Shown in pieces: positions 23,848 to 35,016 of a DNA stretch of 64,000 nt. The number at the start of each line of letters is the position of its first letter. Positions within the stretch are counted from its first letter, which is position 1. The notes below the pieces were generated by a model that made no database searches, was not told the origin of the DNA, and saw only the letters and a program-made list of their open reading frames with translations. The stretch is from assembly GCA_026419785.1 (NCBI GenBank), contig JAODTK010001477.1:558001-622000 (forward strand). The letters are read 5' to 3'. Source of the DNA: Sclerodactyla briareus. Lineage: Eukaryota > Echinodermata > Holothuroidea > Dendrochirotida > Sclerodactylidae. Made by a program: the position numbers and the translations under genes.

Positions 23848-25135
23848 TCAGTACTACAATCTCTGGTTTCCCTGGTTGAACGTTTTGCGAAGTCTTCGTT
23901 GTTTGGATTTCCATGAAAACTAGTGGTATGAAGGGTTGTAACCAATTCCAACCTGCCCCTGCGTCCTGGGACTAGCCATTTTACGTCCCCGTCCGAAAAG
24001 GAGATCTGTGGTGAACTCCTTGACCACTCTTGAACCTGGAGGAACCGAATTCAAGTTCAACGTGAAGCTCACAAGCCGACAGACGAAATGTATTGCAAAT
24101 AAGGTCCCGTACCCACCCCAAACGTCACCTACGGATTCATACAGCGTCACTGATCCTCTCTACCATTTCGCTCTGCCCTTGAACACACTGTAGGTCATTT
24201 GGTGTGTCTAATTGCATGATTCATTCAGAATTTCGAAGTTTGTAGATTTTCATGAGCTTGGTGGTATGTCACATATCCCCCAATCTTTTTACATGAGAGT
24301 TGAATCACTGGGGGTCATTTGATATGTTTAACTTGATTCAAATTATTCAAATTCTTCAGGTTTTTCCATAAATACATTACGTGCGGTCCGCCATCAGTCC
24401 TTAGATATTCGAAACTAGACCAGAGAAAGCTAAAGGCTTCATGATTCCTTGACTGATCCCCACCCTGACCAAGCTAAGCATGGTCAAGATTGCATATGCT
24501 TACACATTTACATAGGGATCCTGTAGTACTCCATTATGGGGAACTCACAAAGTATGAACTTCATCCATCCAGGTGGGTCCTTTGGGCATACCAAATTTAA
24601 ACCAGATCAGACCAACTGTTCTGCACTCTCTTAGCCTCAAATGGACCTTTCACCTGACGCCCAAAATGAATCATGTACTCATCGTGGAGAACCCATTCAT
24701 CACCAAGTAATCTTCAATTCATCCGAGGTGGGTGAAGTTATCCTGTTAAAAAAACGCTAAAATTGCCAAATTATAAATTTCTCGCAATTTTCCGCCCAAC
24801 ACTAAGATCCACAACACTGTCCTCAAACAATAACAAAGGGTTCATGTACGCCCCATGAGGGCGCTGTATACTAAATTTCCCCCTATTCGTACCATCATTC
24901 TGGACTCTCATGTTAAGAGTTTTTCAGACTCTGACCTCCCTTGAACTTTAATTACGCTTTCAAACCTGACCCCCAAAAACATAGGGTATCATTACTCATG
25001 AGGAAACCACATACCAAGTATGAGTTTCATCCATCCCGGTGGGGCCGAGTTTATTGGTAACAAAACTATAACACCCCCGAGAAGTAAATTTCTCAGTTTT
25101 CCATTTTTTTTAGCTCAAAACAAGCTTGCTGTTTG
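23848..25135. repeat. Degenerate dispersed repeat around CATCCATCCAGGTGGG
   Basis: CATCC-with-GGTGGG words occur near 24,565, 24,720 and 25,029, and again near 28,270 and 42,900, usually after ACCAAGT(AT)GA and often after CATGTACTCAT. This is an old repeat family with no visible ends. A plus frame at 24,008-24,193 (TEFKFNVKLTSRQTKCIANK) looks weakly coding but is unrecognised. Confidence 0.4.
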
Positions 25136-27340
25136 ACCTTGTGAAGGTAAGGTCAAAGCCCATTAAAGGGCAAGATAGGCTATTATAGTAAAATTTCAAA
25201 ATGTATCTCTACAATTGTGTGCACAGTGATGATGTTCGGTTATAAGATGGGTCTAACAGCCGTACCTTTGGGTGTTGTTCAGGAAATTTTGGTCCAGGCC
25301 CCACTTGGGACCAAAGGCCATTTTATGGATTTCACACAATAGTACTTGAAATGCATCTCTCCCACACAATTGATTTGATGTTCTTCTAAAGTTACATGTA
25401 ATTGTCCTTGGGTAGAGGTCCATTAGGGGGGTTTCAGTAATGTGGGCTCAGGACGAACTTTGGGCCATAGGCCCCCAAATCCACATTGTATGAAATACTG
25501 TGAAATCTTGCATCTCCTACAAATTTGTTTGCGCAGTACTGATGTCTCGGTCATTATGATGGTGAACAGCCGTAATTCGGGGTGTTCAGGAATTTTTGAG
25601 TCAAGGCCCCCACCTGGGCCCAAAGGCCCACTTTATGGAATTTCACACACAATAGTACTGGAAATGCATCTCCTCCCACACGATTCCTTTGATGTTCAAA
25701 GTTACATGTAATGGTCCTGGGATAGAGGGGCCATTCAGGGGTGTTCAGGAATTGGGGCTCAGGACCATCTTTGGGCCCTAGGGCCCATTTATGAAATAAC
25801 GGAAATCTTGTATCTCCTACGAAATTTGGTGACCAGTGCTGATGTTCAGTCATGAGGGTGGTCTAATAGCCACATCTTTAGGGTGCCAGGGAATTGGTTC
25901 CCAAGGCCCAGTGTTGGCCCTGGGGCTCATCATGTGGAAGTTCCGGCAAATGCTTCGCCTTGAGAATTTCATTCAATTTTGGGTCCAAGGTCCCACGCGG
26001 GCCCATCGCCCATTTCATGAAATTTCACACAATGAATTGAATTGAATTTGATTTTGAATTGAATTTATTGACTTTATTCATCATGCAGCTGGATAGCTTG
26101 AATTGCTTGAATATTACAAAAAATCAAAAGTAATATGGACAAAATACTTAAAATACATACCACTTTGAAAGACAGGTCCCAAAAAAAAACACTGCAGCAG
26201 AGGAAAGATGGGGAAACTACACTGATGAGGCCACCCTGGTAAGGAAAGGGGATGAACTATTGTACCGCTGCTGCGTCCTTGCAAGCAATGGTACTTGAAA
26301 TGCCATCTCTTCCCACAAGCTTCAATTGATTTTTCTTTAAAGGAAATGTTAATGTAGTACTTGGGTAGAAGGGCATCAGGGGTGTTCGAGAAGTTTGGGT
26401 CCAGGGCCACCAGATTGGGGCCCTGGGCCCATGATATATGAAATACTGCAAAATCTTGTATCTCTACAAAATTTTGTTGAACAGTGTTGATGTTCAGTCA
26501 TGATGGTGTTTCATAGCTGTTACCTTAAGGGTGCCCAGGGGTCTAGGGCTAGTGGTGGGGCCTTGGGGCTTCAATCATGTAGACATATTGCAAAAATGCT
26601 GCTCCTCTTACAAATTTCGGGCACAGTGCTGAAATTCAGTCATAATGATGGTATGACAGCGGTACATTGGGGATGTTGAGGAATTTTGGTCCAAATCCCC
26701 ATTGGCCAGGGGCCAGTTTGGGCCCTGGAAGCCCATTATGATAGGAAATACTGGCAAAAATATGTATCTCCTATAAAGTTTGCTGCACAGTGCTGCATGT
26801 TAGTCAAATGTTTGTCTAATGCCCACCTTCAGTGTACCCAGGGATTTAGGACCCAAGGCTTCAGTGTGGGCCCGGGCTGGCCCATCATGTGACATTAGGC
26901 AGAAGCTTCTCCTCTTCCCGATTTTGGTGCCCATGCTGAAATTTGGTCATAAGATGTTCTAAACAGTCTACCTTCAAGGGGTTGTAAGGAAGTTTTTGGT
27001 CTCAAGGTCCCATTCGTCCTGCTGTTCTATGAAATTTCACACAATGGTACTTGTTAATGCATCTCCTCCCCAAGCTACAATTGACTTTTCTTTCCAAATA
27101 ACCTGTAATGGTTCTTGATAAAGGATATTGGGTGTCTTCAGGAATTCTGGCCAGGGCCGTTTAAATGAAATACCGCAAAATCTGGAATCTCCTGCAAAAT
27201 TTGTTGCACAGTGCTGATGTTTGGTCATAATGATGGTTGTTGGGTTGGTAATTGTTACCTGCAGGGCTGCCCAAGATTTTGACCAAGTAGTACAGTGTGT
27301 GCACTGGTGTACATCATGTGGGAGAATTACGCAAACTGCT
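25136..27340 (-). repeat. A-B-C higher-order repeat, reversed, part of a Helitron-like element
   Basis: The reverse complement matches the array at 52.45-55.06 kb. Landmarks are GGGCCC clusters, CAATTGA before a CTTGTGGGAG-type word, ACATCAGCACTGTGCA-type words (seen here as TGCACAGTGCTGATGT), and TTGGACC. Its low-coordinate edge (about 25,130-25,180) matches the 3' block of the 63-kb copy (CCTTTAATGG then GACCTTCACAAGGTCA). The microsatellite and palindrome expected beyond that edge are absent, so this copy is truncated or rearranged there. Confidence 0.7.
26035..26285 (-). mobile_element. Truncated LINE 3' end inserted in the A-B-C array
   Basis: 251 bp interrupt a repeat subunit exactly. 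The array word CAATG is duplicated on both sides (26,030-26,034 and 26,286-26,290). Read on the minus strand the insert ends GAATAAAGTCAATAAATTCA and then an AATTC-type simple tail, the usual end of CR1/L2-like LINEs that are cut short at the 5' side. Confidence 0.7.
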
Positions 27341-28350
27341 TCTCCTCTTTGAATTCTGGTTGCTATTGCGACATTAATGTAAAACATGTACCCTTTTTTT
27401 CATCCGAGGTCCCCTGCACTTTGGGAAGAGGGTCAATTTCATCAATTTTTCCAACTGCAGATTGGAAACGAAACTTCCGTTCTTGAAAGGACATTTCAAA
27501 ACCCCGTGGTTCAAACTGGTAATTCGCCATGGAAGACAACAACATTTGTAGAGGAGATTATCTTGGTTTTCTCTGACCAAAATGAAGGCTCTGTAGAACT
27601 GTTAGATACTCTTCCTTCCCCAATTATTGCTCAAAAGCATAAATAAATACACAAGGCTGATTTAACCCGCATACACATGTCTAGTGCAAGTCAAAGTCAT
27701 TAGAAAGGGACATAGAACCAATCCTTCTCCTAGTAACACATGAAGATTGCACGTTTCAGGCACTTGAATAATCATGTGCTTCGCAGATGTTGACCATCCT
27801 TCAAGTTCGACACAATGTTTCAGCGAACTCTTCAATACCCCAAGTCTAGTCCTCAAAGGTTAACCTCAATAGGACGAATTGACCACCCTATGAGCCACCG
27901 TGACACTTTGAAAAACTAGTCAAAAACTCCACACTTGACGGTCATTAAGAGTCAATTGAAAGTCATAATAAGCAATAGGTGGAAAAATGTAATAATCCTA
28001 CGATGGCTCCCTACAGAAATCAAACATTGTTGAATTTCGGAGGTTTGAGTAAAGCACCATCTCTAGTCTCCAAATTGACACCCAGTCTACAACCAACAAT
28101 AGGGTTCCAGTACTCCCCACAAGAGAGCTCTGACCAACCATTCTCGAATTATCATGTTAACAAATTTATCAGACCTCGTCCTCAATGACCTTGACCTGAC
28201 TCCAAACTATAAAGATCGTGTACTCAGTATGGGAAAACCATAATCTTCCCCATAAAGTTGATACCAAGTTGAACTACATCCATCCAGGTGGGGTCAGTTA
28301 CACACGCGTACACTGCCATGAGCTCCATAGATTCCCCAGACTTGTCAAGG
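27341..28350. other. Non-coding stretch
   Basis: An 86-codon plus frame (27,386-27,646) and overlapping minus frames occur, but no domain is recognisable. Confidence 0.35.
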
Positions 28351-28409
28351 AATAAACCAGGCGATCGCCAAAAGTGTCTCGCTGGTTCGGGCGATCGACT
28401 GGTTTTATT
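28351..28409. repeat. Hairpin with CGATCG core
   Basis: Arms AATAAACCAGGCGATCGCC (28,351-28,369) and GGCGATCGACTGGTTTTATT (28,390-28,409) pair with one mismatch and one bulge around a 20-nt loop. Confidence 0.7.
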
Positions 28410-30070
28410 ATTCAACATCATCATGTCCAAACGAACATCACCTATTTTTCATATATACCACATAAAAATTCCTAGAATGACTGACCATAAGTTTGACTCT
28501 TATTGCAAAAGTCCCTTAATTGCTTTTTTTCTTCTTCTTCATCCTCTCTCCCCCCCCCCCCCCCCCCACTCTTCGCTCCATACATACCCAAATTTGAAGA
28601 CAGTTTTATATCGCTCAGGTCAACTCACTTCTTTGACCCAGAATCCAACTGAAATGTCTAAATCGCATTAGCACCCGGGCTCTTTGCCTTTCAACTAATT
28701 TCCTTCATTATACATTCCTTGTATTTTCCAAGCAGCCAGACATGGCTACCCCCCTCCCCCCCCCCCCCCCCGCCAACAGCAAATCACCCTCCCTCCGCCT
28801 CCCCCACACACCAACAGACTATTCCCACGCAGCAGTCATCAAGGATGTCCCAAAAATATCTTTAGGAAACTCCACATTTGTCCCCAGTCCCCAGGCAAGA
28901 ATAGAGGAAGAAAAATCAGTGTTACAGTAATTTTGAATGTCAATCAACCTACAGCTCAAATTGGGTTGGGTAAGATAGGGTTTGCTTGTGGGCCACTTAT
29001 AACAGCACAATTGTCCACAGGAACTATGGTTTACTCGTTCTCAGTGCTTTCTTCTAACAGAAGCTCTATAGATGGAACTCAAATCAAATTCACGAACATC
29101 AAGCACATCAGATTTCCAGCAAATGTTAACGGACCTACCTACTGAGTTTGGCGACATTCTTACCAAGTTGGAATTGGGAAGAAATTATGCAAATTAGGCA
29201 CATACAAGCATCTCTGCTGACCCCACTGGACCTGCAAAAATGATCTGGATCACAGGTGGACCACATCTAACCAAGTTTTGTGGAAATCCCAACGAACTTT
29301 CAAAATTGTATAAAGATGGCAAATAGGACACATTAAATGATTTCCAGTGACCCCGACTTCGCCCTTAAATTTCTCGGGAATCATGGTAGACCACATATCC
29401 ACCAATTCCGGAAATTCCGAAAAAACTTGAAATTCACATAAATTATGCAAATTAGACCACTTAATTAGGAAATGTCAGGCTGACAACTTAATCAGTTCAT
29501 CTACCTGTCTCGCAGGTCCAACATGCCAAAATTAGACGATTTTTTTTGACCAATCTGCGAAAAATTGTAAAGAGTCTGTTTCAACGGATTTGAGTAGCCA
29601 AGAGTGTCTCGTTCATCAGAAAGAAAAGATGCCGCCCATGCAAAATGGGAAAGACGATTTTTTTTTTTAAATGGCTTAAAATGGCTGCCAGACATGGTGA
29701 AAAGGCGAGATCAGTCGAAAACAGTGATGCAAGTTTCAAACAGATGTGATTCATATATTTTCGGTTATTGCTAACACACAAAAAATATTTTCCAATTTGG
29801 TTAGCAGGCCCAGAATCAAGATGGGTGCCAAAGAGCCGTTAGAACTTTGAAAATACGGAGAATGGCGTAAGACATGACAAAATTGGGATATGCTCATGCC
29901 CAGTTTAAGCATAGTGACTTACTTTTCATCGGCATATAAATATATATATACCCATATGTGAATCACACCCATTGTATATACATTGCAAACACGCCATTTT
30001 CGGCTGTAAACAGTTCGAAATAAGTTCGAAATGAGGATGCCAACATGGCTGCCATAAATTCACACAAAGT
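28410..30070. other. Non-coding stretch with C-tracts and diverged repeats
   Basis: C-tracts lie at about 28,550 and 28,750. An imperfect repeat of about 125 bp (GACCACAT, CCAA-TT, ATGCAAATTAG) runs through about 29,190-29,465. No exon was supported. Confidence 0.4.
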
Positions 30071-30074
30071 GACA

Positions 30075-30405
30075 CGAAGGGAGGATCGAAATCAGTCGGT
30101 AGAGCTCCGGGACCTAAGATCAATAGATCATCAGATTGCGAGTTCGAAGCCCATTGAAAGCCAGAGGGCATTTTGCGATTGTGCTCTTAGACAAAGGCAT
30201 TTTCCTCGATGTGACACGGCCTACCCAGGCGTGTAAAATAGGAACCGGCTAATACAGAAGTAGGCGCCGTTGCTTTGGCTGCAGTGGTGTAGATGTCGTT
30301 TAGTATCAAAGTACCAATAAAACTTGTACCTGATATGATCAGTATCTTCCTCCCTGATACAATAATAATAACAACACAACGACGAGACGACGACGACGAC
30401 GACAA
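30075..30405 (+). mobile_element. tRNA-derived SINE
   Basis: A box-like word ATCAGTCGGTAGAGCTCC (30,091-30,108) and a B-box-like word GCGAGTTCGAAGCCC (30,138-30,152) mark a tRNA-like pol III promoter. The body includes GTGCTCTTAGACAAAGGCAT and CCCAGGCGTGTAAAATAGG, close to the conserved bodies of many animal tRNA SINEs. The tail is AATAATAATAACAACA, then a GAC-type triplet run. The tRNA head is degenerate, so this is an old copy. Confidence 0.65.
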
Positions 30406-31205
30406 TACATAATAACTACACTCATATAGCGTTTCCACAAATGTATCTCATTAAAACAGAGATGGATTGTGCGGTGGGAGGTAAAGCGTCCGAAACGAGT
30501 GGTGCCGAGTAAAAAAAGACCGTACACAAAGTTGCCCTATTGTAGTTGCTTGGCTCCAGCTGCACCTCCTGCATATGGCTCGCACGTGGGGCTCCGACGA
30601 GTGCGATGACCACATGCAGTGGCCTACCGAAGACTCGATCTGGGGGATGGTGGTGGAGGATGCTGGGGAAGGAGAGTTGAGGAGTTTTGTTCCCAAGGGA
30701 AGTTTTAGGCCCACCCTCCCTATCGGTCCAAAATAAATGCAGTTTTGTTGACCATTAGACTGTATGCTGTTGCAACATTTGATAAACCACAGCTGAAGAA
30801 AGTCTACTGAACAAAAGAAGGGTCCTGTGTTTATTTATTTTTCATTGGTCACACCATGGGTCAAGGGCGGGGGGTGAGGGTTCTGTCTCCCGAACTCCCC
30901 GTCCTTCTCTGCGTACTCCATTGGCCACATTTACAACGAGCGAAGTGACATAGCGGCCAACTACCAGAGAACAGAGATAGGTATGGTGGAGTGTGTGGCC
31001 GATCTTGAAAGCATGAAAAGCATTCTTTAATTCAATCCGTGCAATTACAAGCAGCCGTGTATATCAATCGAAGCAGGGGTGATGTGATCATGTTTTCGTG
31101 TGAGTGGGTCCATACGTTCAGCTGGAGGTCTGGGATTATTTGTACACGTGCGATAATGCTTTCGACTTTACACTTTCATCTTTGACTCTATGTACAATTG
31201 ATTGA
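30406..31205. other. Non-coding stretch
   Basis: Overlapping minus frames of 60-87 codons (30,187-30,714) run over the triplet repeat and SINE tail, with no domain. Confidence 0.35.
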
Positions 31206-31209
31206 ATAA

Positions 31210-31895
31210 CTATGAGCTTCCAAGGCTTCCAGTACCTTCATTTGGCGCACCCCAAGTAGTGCAGGCTCTGTGTGATTGGAACAATTCGCCGGTATGCTGA
31301 CTAAAACTTTCGAATGTAATGATAAACGACTGAAATGAGCGCCAATCTGTTTGAAGACAGTCTGTTCCAAAACACATGTTCATGGTAGGTAATTGGCCAA
31401 TTAATGCTTGTGTTCCATTCCTGGCTTAAGTCGAACAACAGTATGTTTGTATCTATCAGTGTCAAACGACACGTTGACAATATTTACCAGGTCACCAATC
31501 TCGCAGCTGAAAGAGCCCATCTCCAATACTTGGTCAGTGGCGGAATCTAAGGACATGATGTAGCCTTTATGAATAGGAGGAGCTTGGAGAGCGTTTCTCT
31601 ATTAGTGAAGTGAATTCCAAAAAGCTGGGCGAGAAAGACGGGACAGCTGCACCACGTGCGTGAGTTCTTCATGGGTGTCCATAGGAAGTTCTCGCGTAAC
31701 TTGGTGGGGGCGATCTTTTCTTCGAAGAAATCCATTAATTCTGTGTCTGGGCTTCAGCGTCTGAATGAGGTGGCAACAAAATGGGGTTCCGTTTTCTTCC
31801 ACCAATGAGTTCGTCGATGAAAAAAAAAAACCCCCTGAAAAGCCGACTTTTGGGTCGGTAACGTTGCAGTTGATACTCATTGTCACGCTGATTGA
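31210..31895 (-). mobile_element. LINE remnant: endonuclease-RT linker and start of reverse transcriptase
   Basis: Minus-strand frames show an order typical of L2/jockey-type LINE polyproteins. First is GRKRNPILLPPHSDAEA, then MDFFEEKIA (the linker word before the RT, compare LPxHSxxEELANxFxxFFxxKI). Next is MSLDSATDQVL and DLVNIVNVSFDT (compare CSLDPIPTxLL and IVNxSL), then VVRLKPGME. Finally QSAYR and NHTEPALL appear near 31,300-31,240 (compare QSAYRxxHSTETALL). The pieces lie in different frames with stops between them, so it is a dead fragment of about 0.7 kb. The catalytic YADD part is missing. The clade assignment is approximate. Confidence 0.55.
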
Positions 31896-32515
31896 CCTCG
31901 GAACACACCCCTCATATTCTGGGCACTGATTGACTCCATCTATCAGTTACAAACATACACCTTTCATGTTACTATTAGTGTGAAACCCTTATTTCATGTT
32001 GAGGCTAATCATCTGTGGTGGGATCTGCCTGGATCGATTTTCCGCTACTAGCTGGTTTCATGGTGTATCGCTCCCAGAGATTTGGTTGCACACTTGACCC
32101 TCATGGCCTTTACAACACCAGCTTGTTTGATGCTGACAGCCTATGCCCTCTCTGTCATAGAAGGCTTTGATCACAAACTCTGGAATCAATCTTGTAGATA
32201 GCCTTTTTTATATGTACTGGCCCTCTGTTTGGAGCCTTGCACACATTTTTCGACAGATTTATCGCATTTACATCGATTTTTTGTGTAAATTTCCACGAAT
32301 TGACTACGGCCATATTGGCCGTCGATCTTTAATTTGGCGCATAATAGCAGCATGGGAATGTCGCGTATGTGCTCGCATTGATCGAAAATAATGATACCAT
32401 ATTTGTTTCGAAATTACATCACTTCTTTCGACTGATCAATAATTTCTATGATTTTCTTCCCATATTCTGTCGGCTGCCATTCTGAACACCATTTTGGAAA
32501 AAACAGGTTCCCCAT
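31896..32515. other. Non-coding stretch
   Basis: No continuation of the LINE fragment and no exon could be recognised. Confidence 0.35.
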
Positions 32516-33680
32516 CAGGGCCGTATAGCGAGCGGAGGGGGGGGGGGAGGGGTGTGTGGGGGGGGGAATGGTGTGGGGGGTTGTCACACCCCCCCCCCCC
32601 CCTCCCCCAATAATTGTGTGCCGTCGCCAAATTTTGGTCTGTCGGGAAAAAAAGAGAAAGAGGAAACAAGAAGAGGAACGAGGAGAGTAGGACAAGAGAG
32701 GAAAGAGGAGAGGAGGAAATACGAAGAGGGAAGGAAAGGAAAAAAAAGTAAAGGGAGGAATATAAAGAAAAAGCTGTGAGCCAACTTATTATCGTCTATT
32801 TCGACTTTCGGCTCTTTATCTAATTGGCCCATTCATCGTCAGCAAGAGAATGGCACACCGGCAAACATATCTCGTGACGGCCCGTCGCCGTCTGTGGTAT
32901 TGGGACCAGTGACGAGTCTGTCGGCAATACGGCGAAAGGGGGAATAAAGGCGTGAGCGTTCGACATCTTATTTTCCATGAGACTGACAGTTCTTTGAAAT
33001 TTTTCTGTTTCTGGTCCTATATTCCAGAGATTCATACAAAATTCAAGCCATTTTCCTGAAAAAAACAATTAAGAAAGGATTTCCCGATGACCAATGAAAC
33101 AGTCCGGTTTCAGGCGGGAATCATGCGAGCGGCAGAGCTAAAGTACAGCGAGAGAAAGAGGGCCAACCCCCCTCCCCCAGTTTTTCTAGAAAAAAAAAAT
33201 TCAGGCAGTAAACTATCTACCAACTTTAAGCACAGAATATTTCGGTTAGAATGGTTAGAGATACCCTATAATGGCTTTGTGGAAAGAAGAATTACTAAAT
33301 GGCCGAAACTTGCCGATTCATTGCACCAATGAATGTCAATTTTTTGCGCGCCTTCGCGCGCCGTGTTGGTTTCTATGTCTGCTTCATTACTCGCGAGCTG
33401 CAGGAAAATTTGGGTGTTCAGGGATCGGGCCATCAAATTTTCGGGCGTTCCAAATTGGCGGGTCCCGCGTAACGTGGTGGGCGGGGTCGAGTGATTACTG
33501 AATGCCCAATTTTACCTGAAATATTGCACCATTGCATCTGATAACGTTTCAATATTCAAATTCTCCAAGTGGATGGGACAACCCTCCCCTTAGACCTCTC
33601 CCCCCATATCAGTCACCACATAATCTCCCCCCCCCCCCCCCCCCCTCCAACAATCATCAACCCTTCGCCTACGCGCCCTG
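32516..33680 (+). mobile_element. hAT-like repeat family, copy 2, both ends present
   Basis: The left end CAGGGCCGTATAGCGA and the right end (minus strand) CAGGGCGCGTAGGCGA form a terminal inverted repeat with small gaps. Flanks share GTTCCC(C)AT, compatible with an 8-bp duplication blurred by a homopolymer length change. G- and C-tracts sit just inside the ends. 32,640-32,790 is a purine-rich GAGGA/GAAGA stretch. 33,035-33,680 matches copy 1 at 13.2-13.9 kb. No transposase frame was seen. Confidence 0.6.
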
Positions 33681-35016
33681 TGTTCCCATCCTGTACCGGC
33701 CGGCAACTCTTTTGTCGTACCCTTGACAAACCGCACCCTACACAAATCCAGTTGAAAAAGATTCTTTACAATTTTTTTCACAGATGGGTCATATAATTGG
33801 GTTACTGAAACTACATGACTGAAGCACATACGTTTTTTGTGTGAACCTTACTGACAGCTTCAACAATAAATATTACGTAACATAAGCTAAATACCCAACT
33901 GATTACTGACTTGGCTTCCCAAAATCTAATCAATCGTGTACAACAACACCGATGGCTACACACAAAATTGTTGTCATATCGGCCTCACGGTTTGTGAGAA
34001 ATCCTGCGAACGAGAAAGTGTGACATACACACACACACACTCCATAGTGGACCCTAAGTCTCTTCTAATTTCATTTTGAAGACAAAAATGGGTTACTGGA
34101 ATTCAAGTAGCGTATTGTGTCTAATTTGAATAGTTTTTATGCAATTTTTAAGCCACATTTCCACGAATTTATTGTGGGCATGACACCTAATCAGTCCTTG
34201 CATGATTTGAAACTGGTCACTTATTAGTGGGCCATTTTATAAGTAGCACCCTTCGAGGCTGGCAACTCCATGTGTGTTTTTTTTTTACATACTCAGGCAA
34301 TTAAACACCACGATCGCGAAAAAAGTCAGTTCATGAACCCACTTGTGTACTATAAGACCGCAATAAGTAACCGAGTAAGCGCACTTCTTCACTGTTCTTC
34401 GATGAATTTTCTCCCCCACACAAGCTGTTTGCGATAGTGATGTAAACGTTCTGTGTTATGTAATGAACATGTCCATGAGCCCACCACAACCTGTACTCAC
34501 CCCCTTGATCTGCTCCTCATCTGCTCCTCGAGGATGACTAGCATCGCCTACCATCTGATCATTCTGCAGTCAAGTGTCTTCGTGGAGTCGGCAGCGCCGG
34601 GTCCGGCACCGGAGCAAACAGATACTACTCCTACATTACATAATCACAGCAAACACTAAAAACGTTGTTAGAACGTTATAAAAATGTTTTCGTCTAATGT
34701 TTTGAAACCAAACACTATTTTGTGGTGTAATTAATTATGTTACAAGAATGTTTTTGCACCATTCCATTCGTTATACAATATTATTAACGTTGAAAACATG
34801 TTTCGACCATGAAAATCGTAAAAAAAATAATAACACCTAGCGAGCTAGCTAGTGAATGATATTATTTGACAGTCTGCACTAGCTACCCATACCTCCTGCT
34901 GTGGACACTGATCCCTTAGTGAAATGACAACCTTCTGGCTAGGGTGATTGGACAGCTACGCTTGCTTAATCCATAGAAGCCAGAGAATGCAGGAAGAGTA
35001 GCAATCTGAATAAACT
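33681..35016. other. Non-coding stretch
   Basis: A short CA run lies near 34,028. AACGTT-rich DNA at about 34,655-34,830 might be a small inverted-repeat element, but its ends could not be fixed. Confidence 0.35.

Noticed and set aside
27374-27545. Minus frame containing MANYQFEP
   Set aside because: The short YQFEP word recalls a known animal motif, but nothing around it agrees.
32436-32832. Frames rich in Gly or Phe/Ser/Leu
   Set aside because: They come from G/C homopolymers and a purine-rich tract inside a transposon copy.
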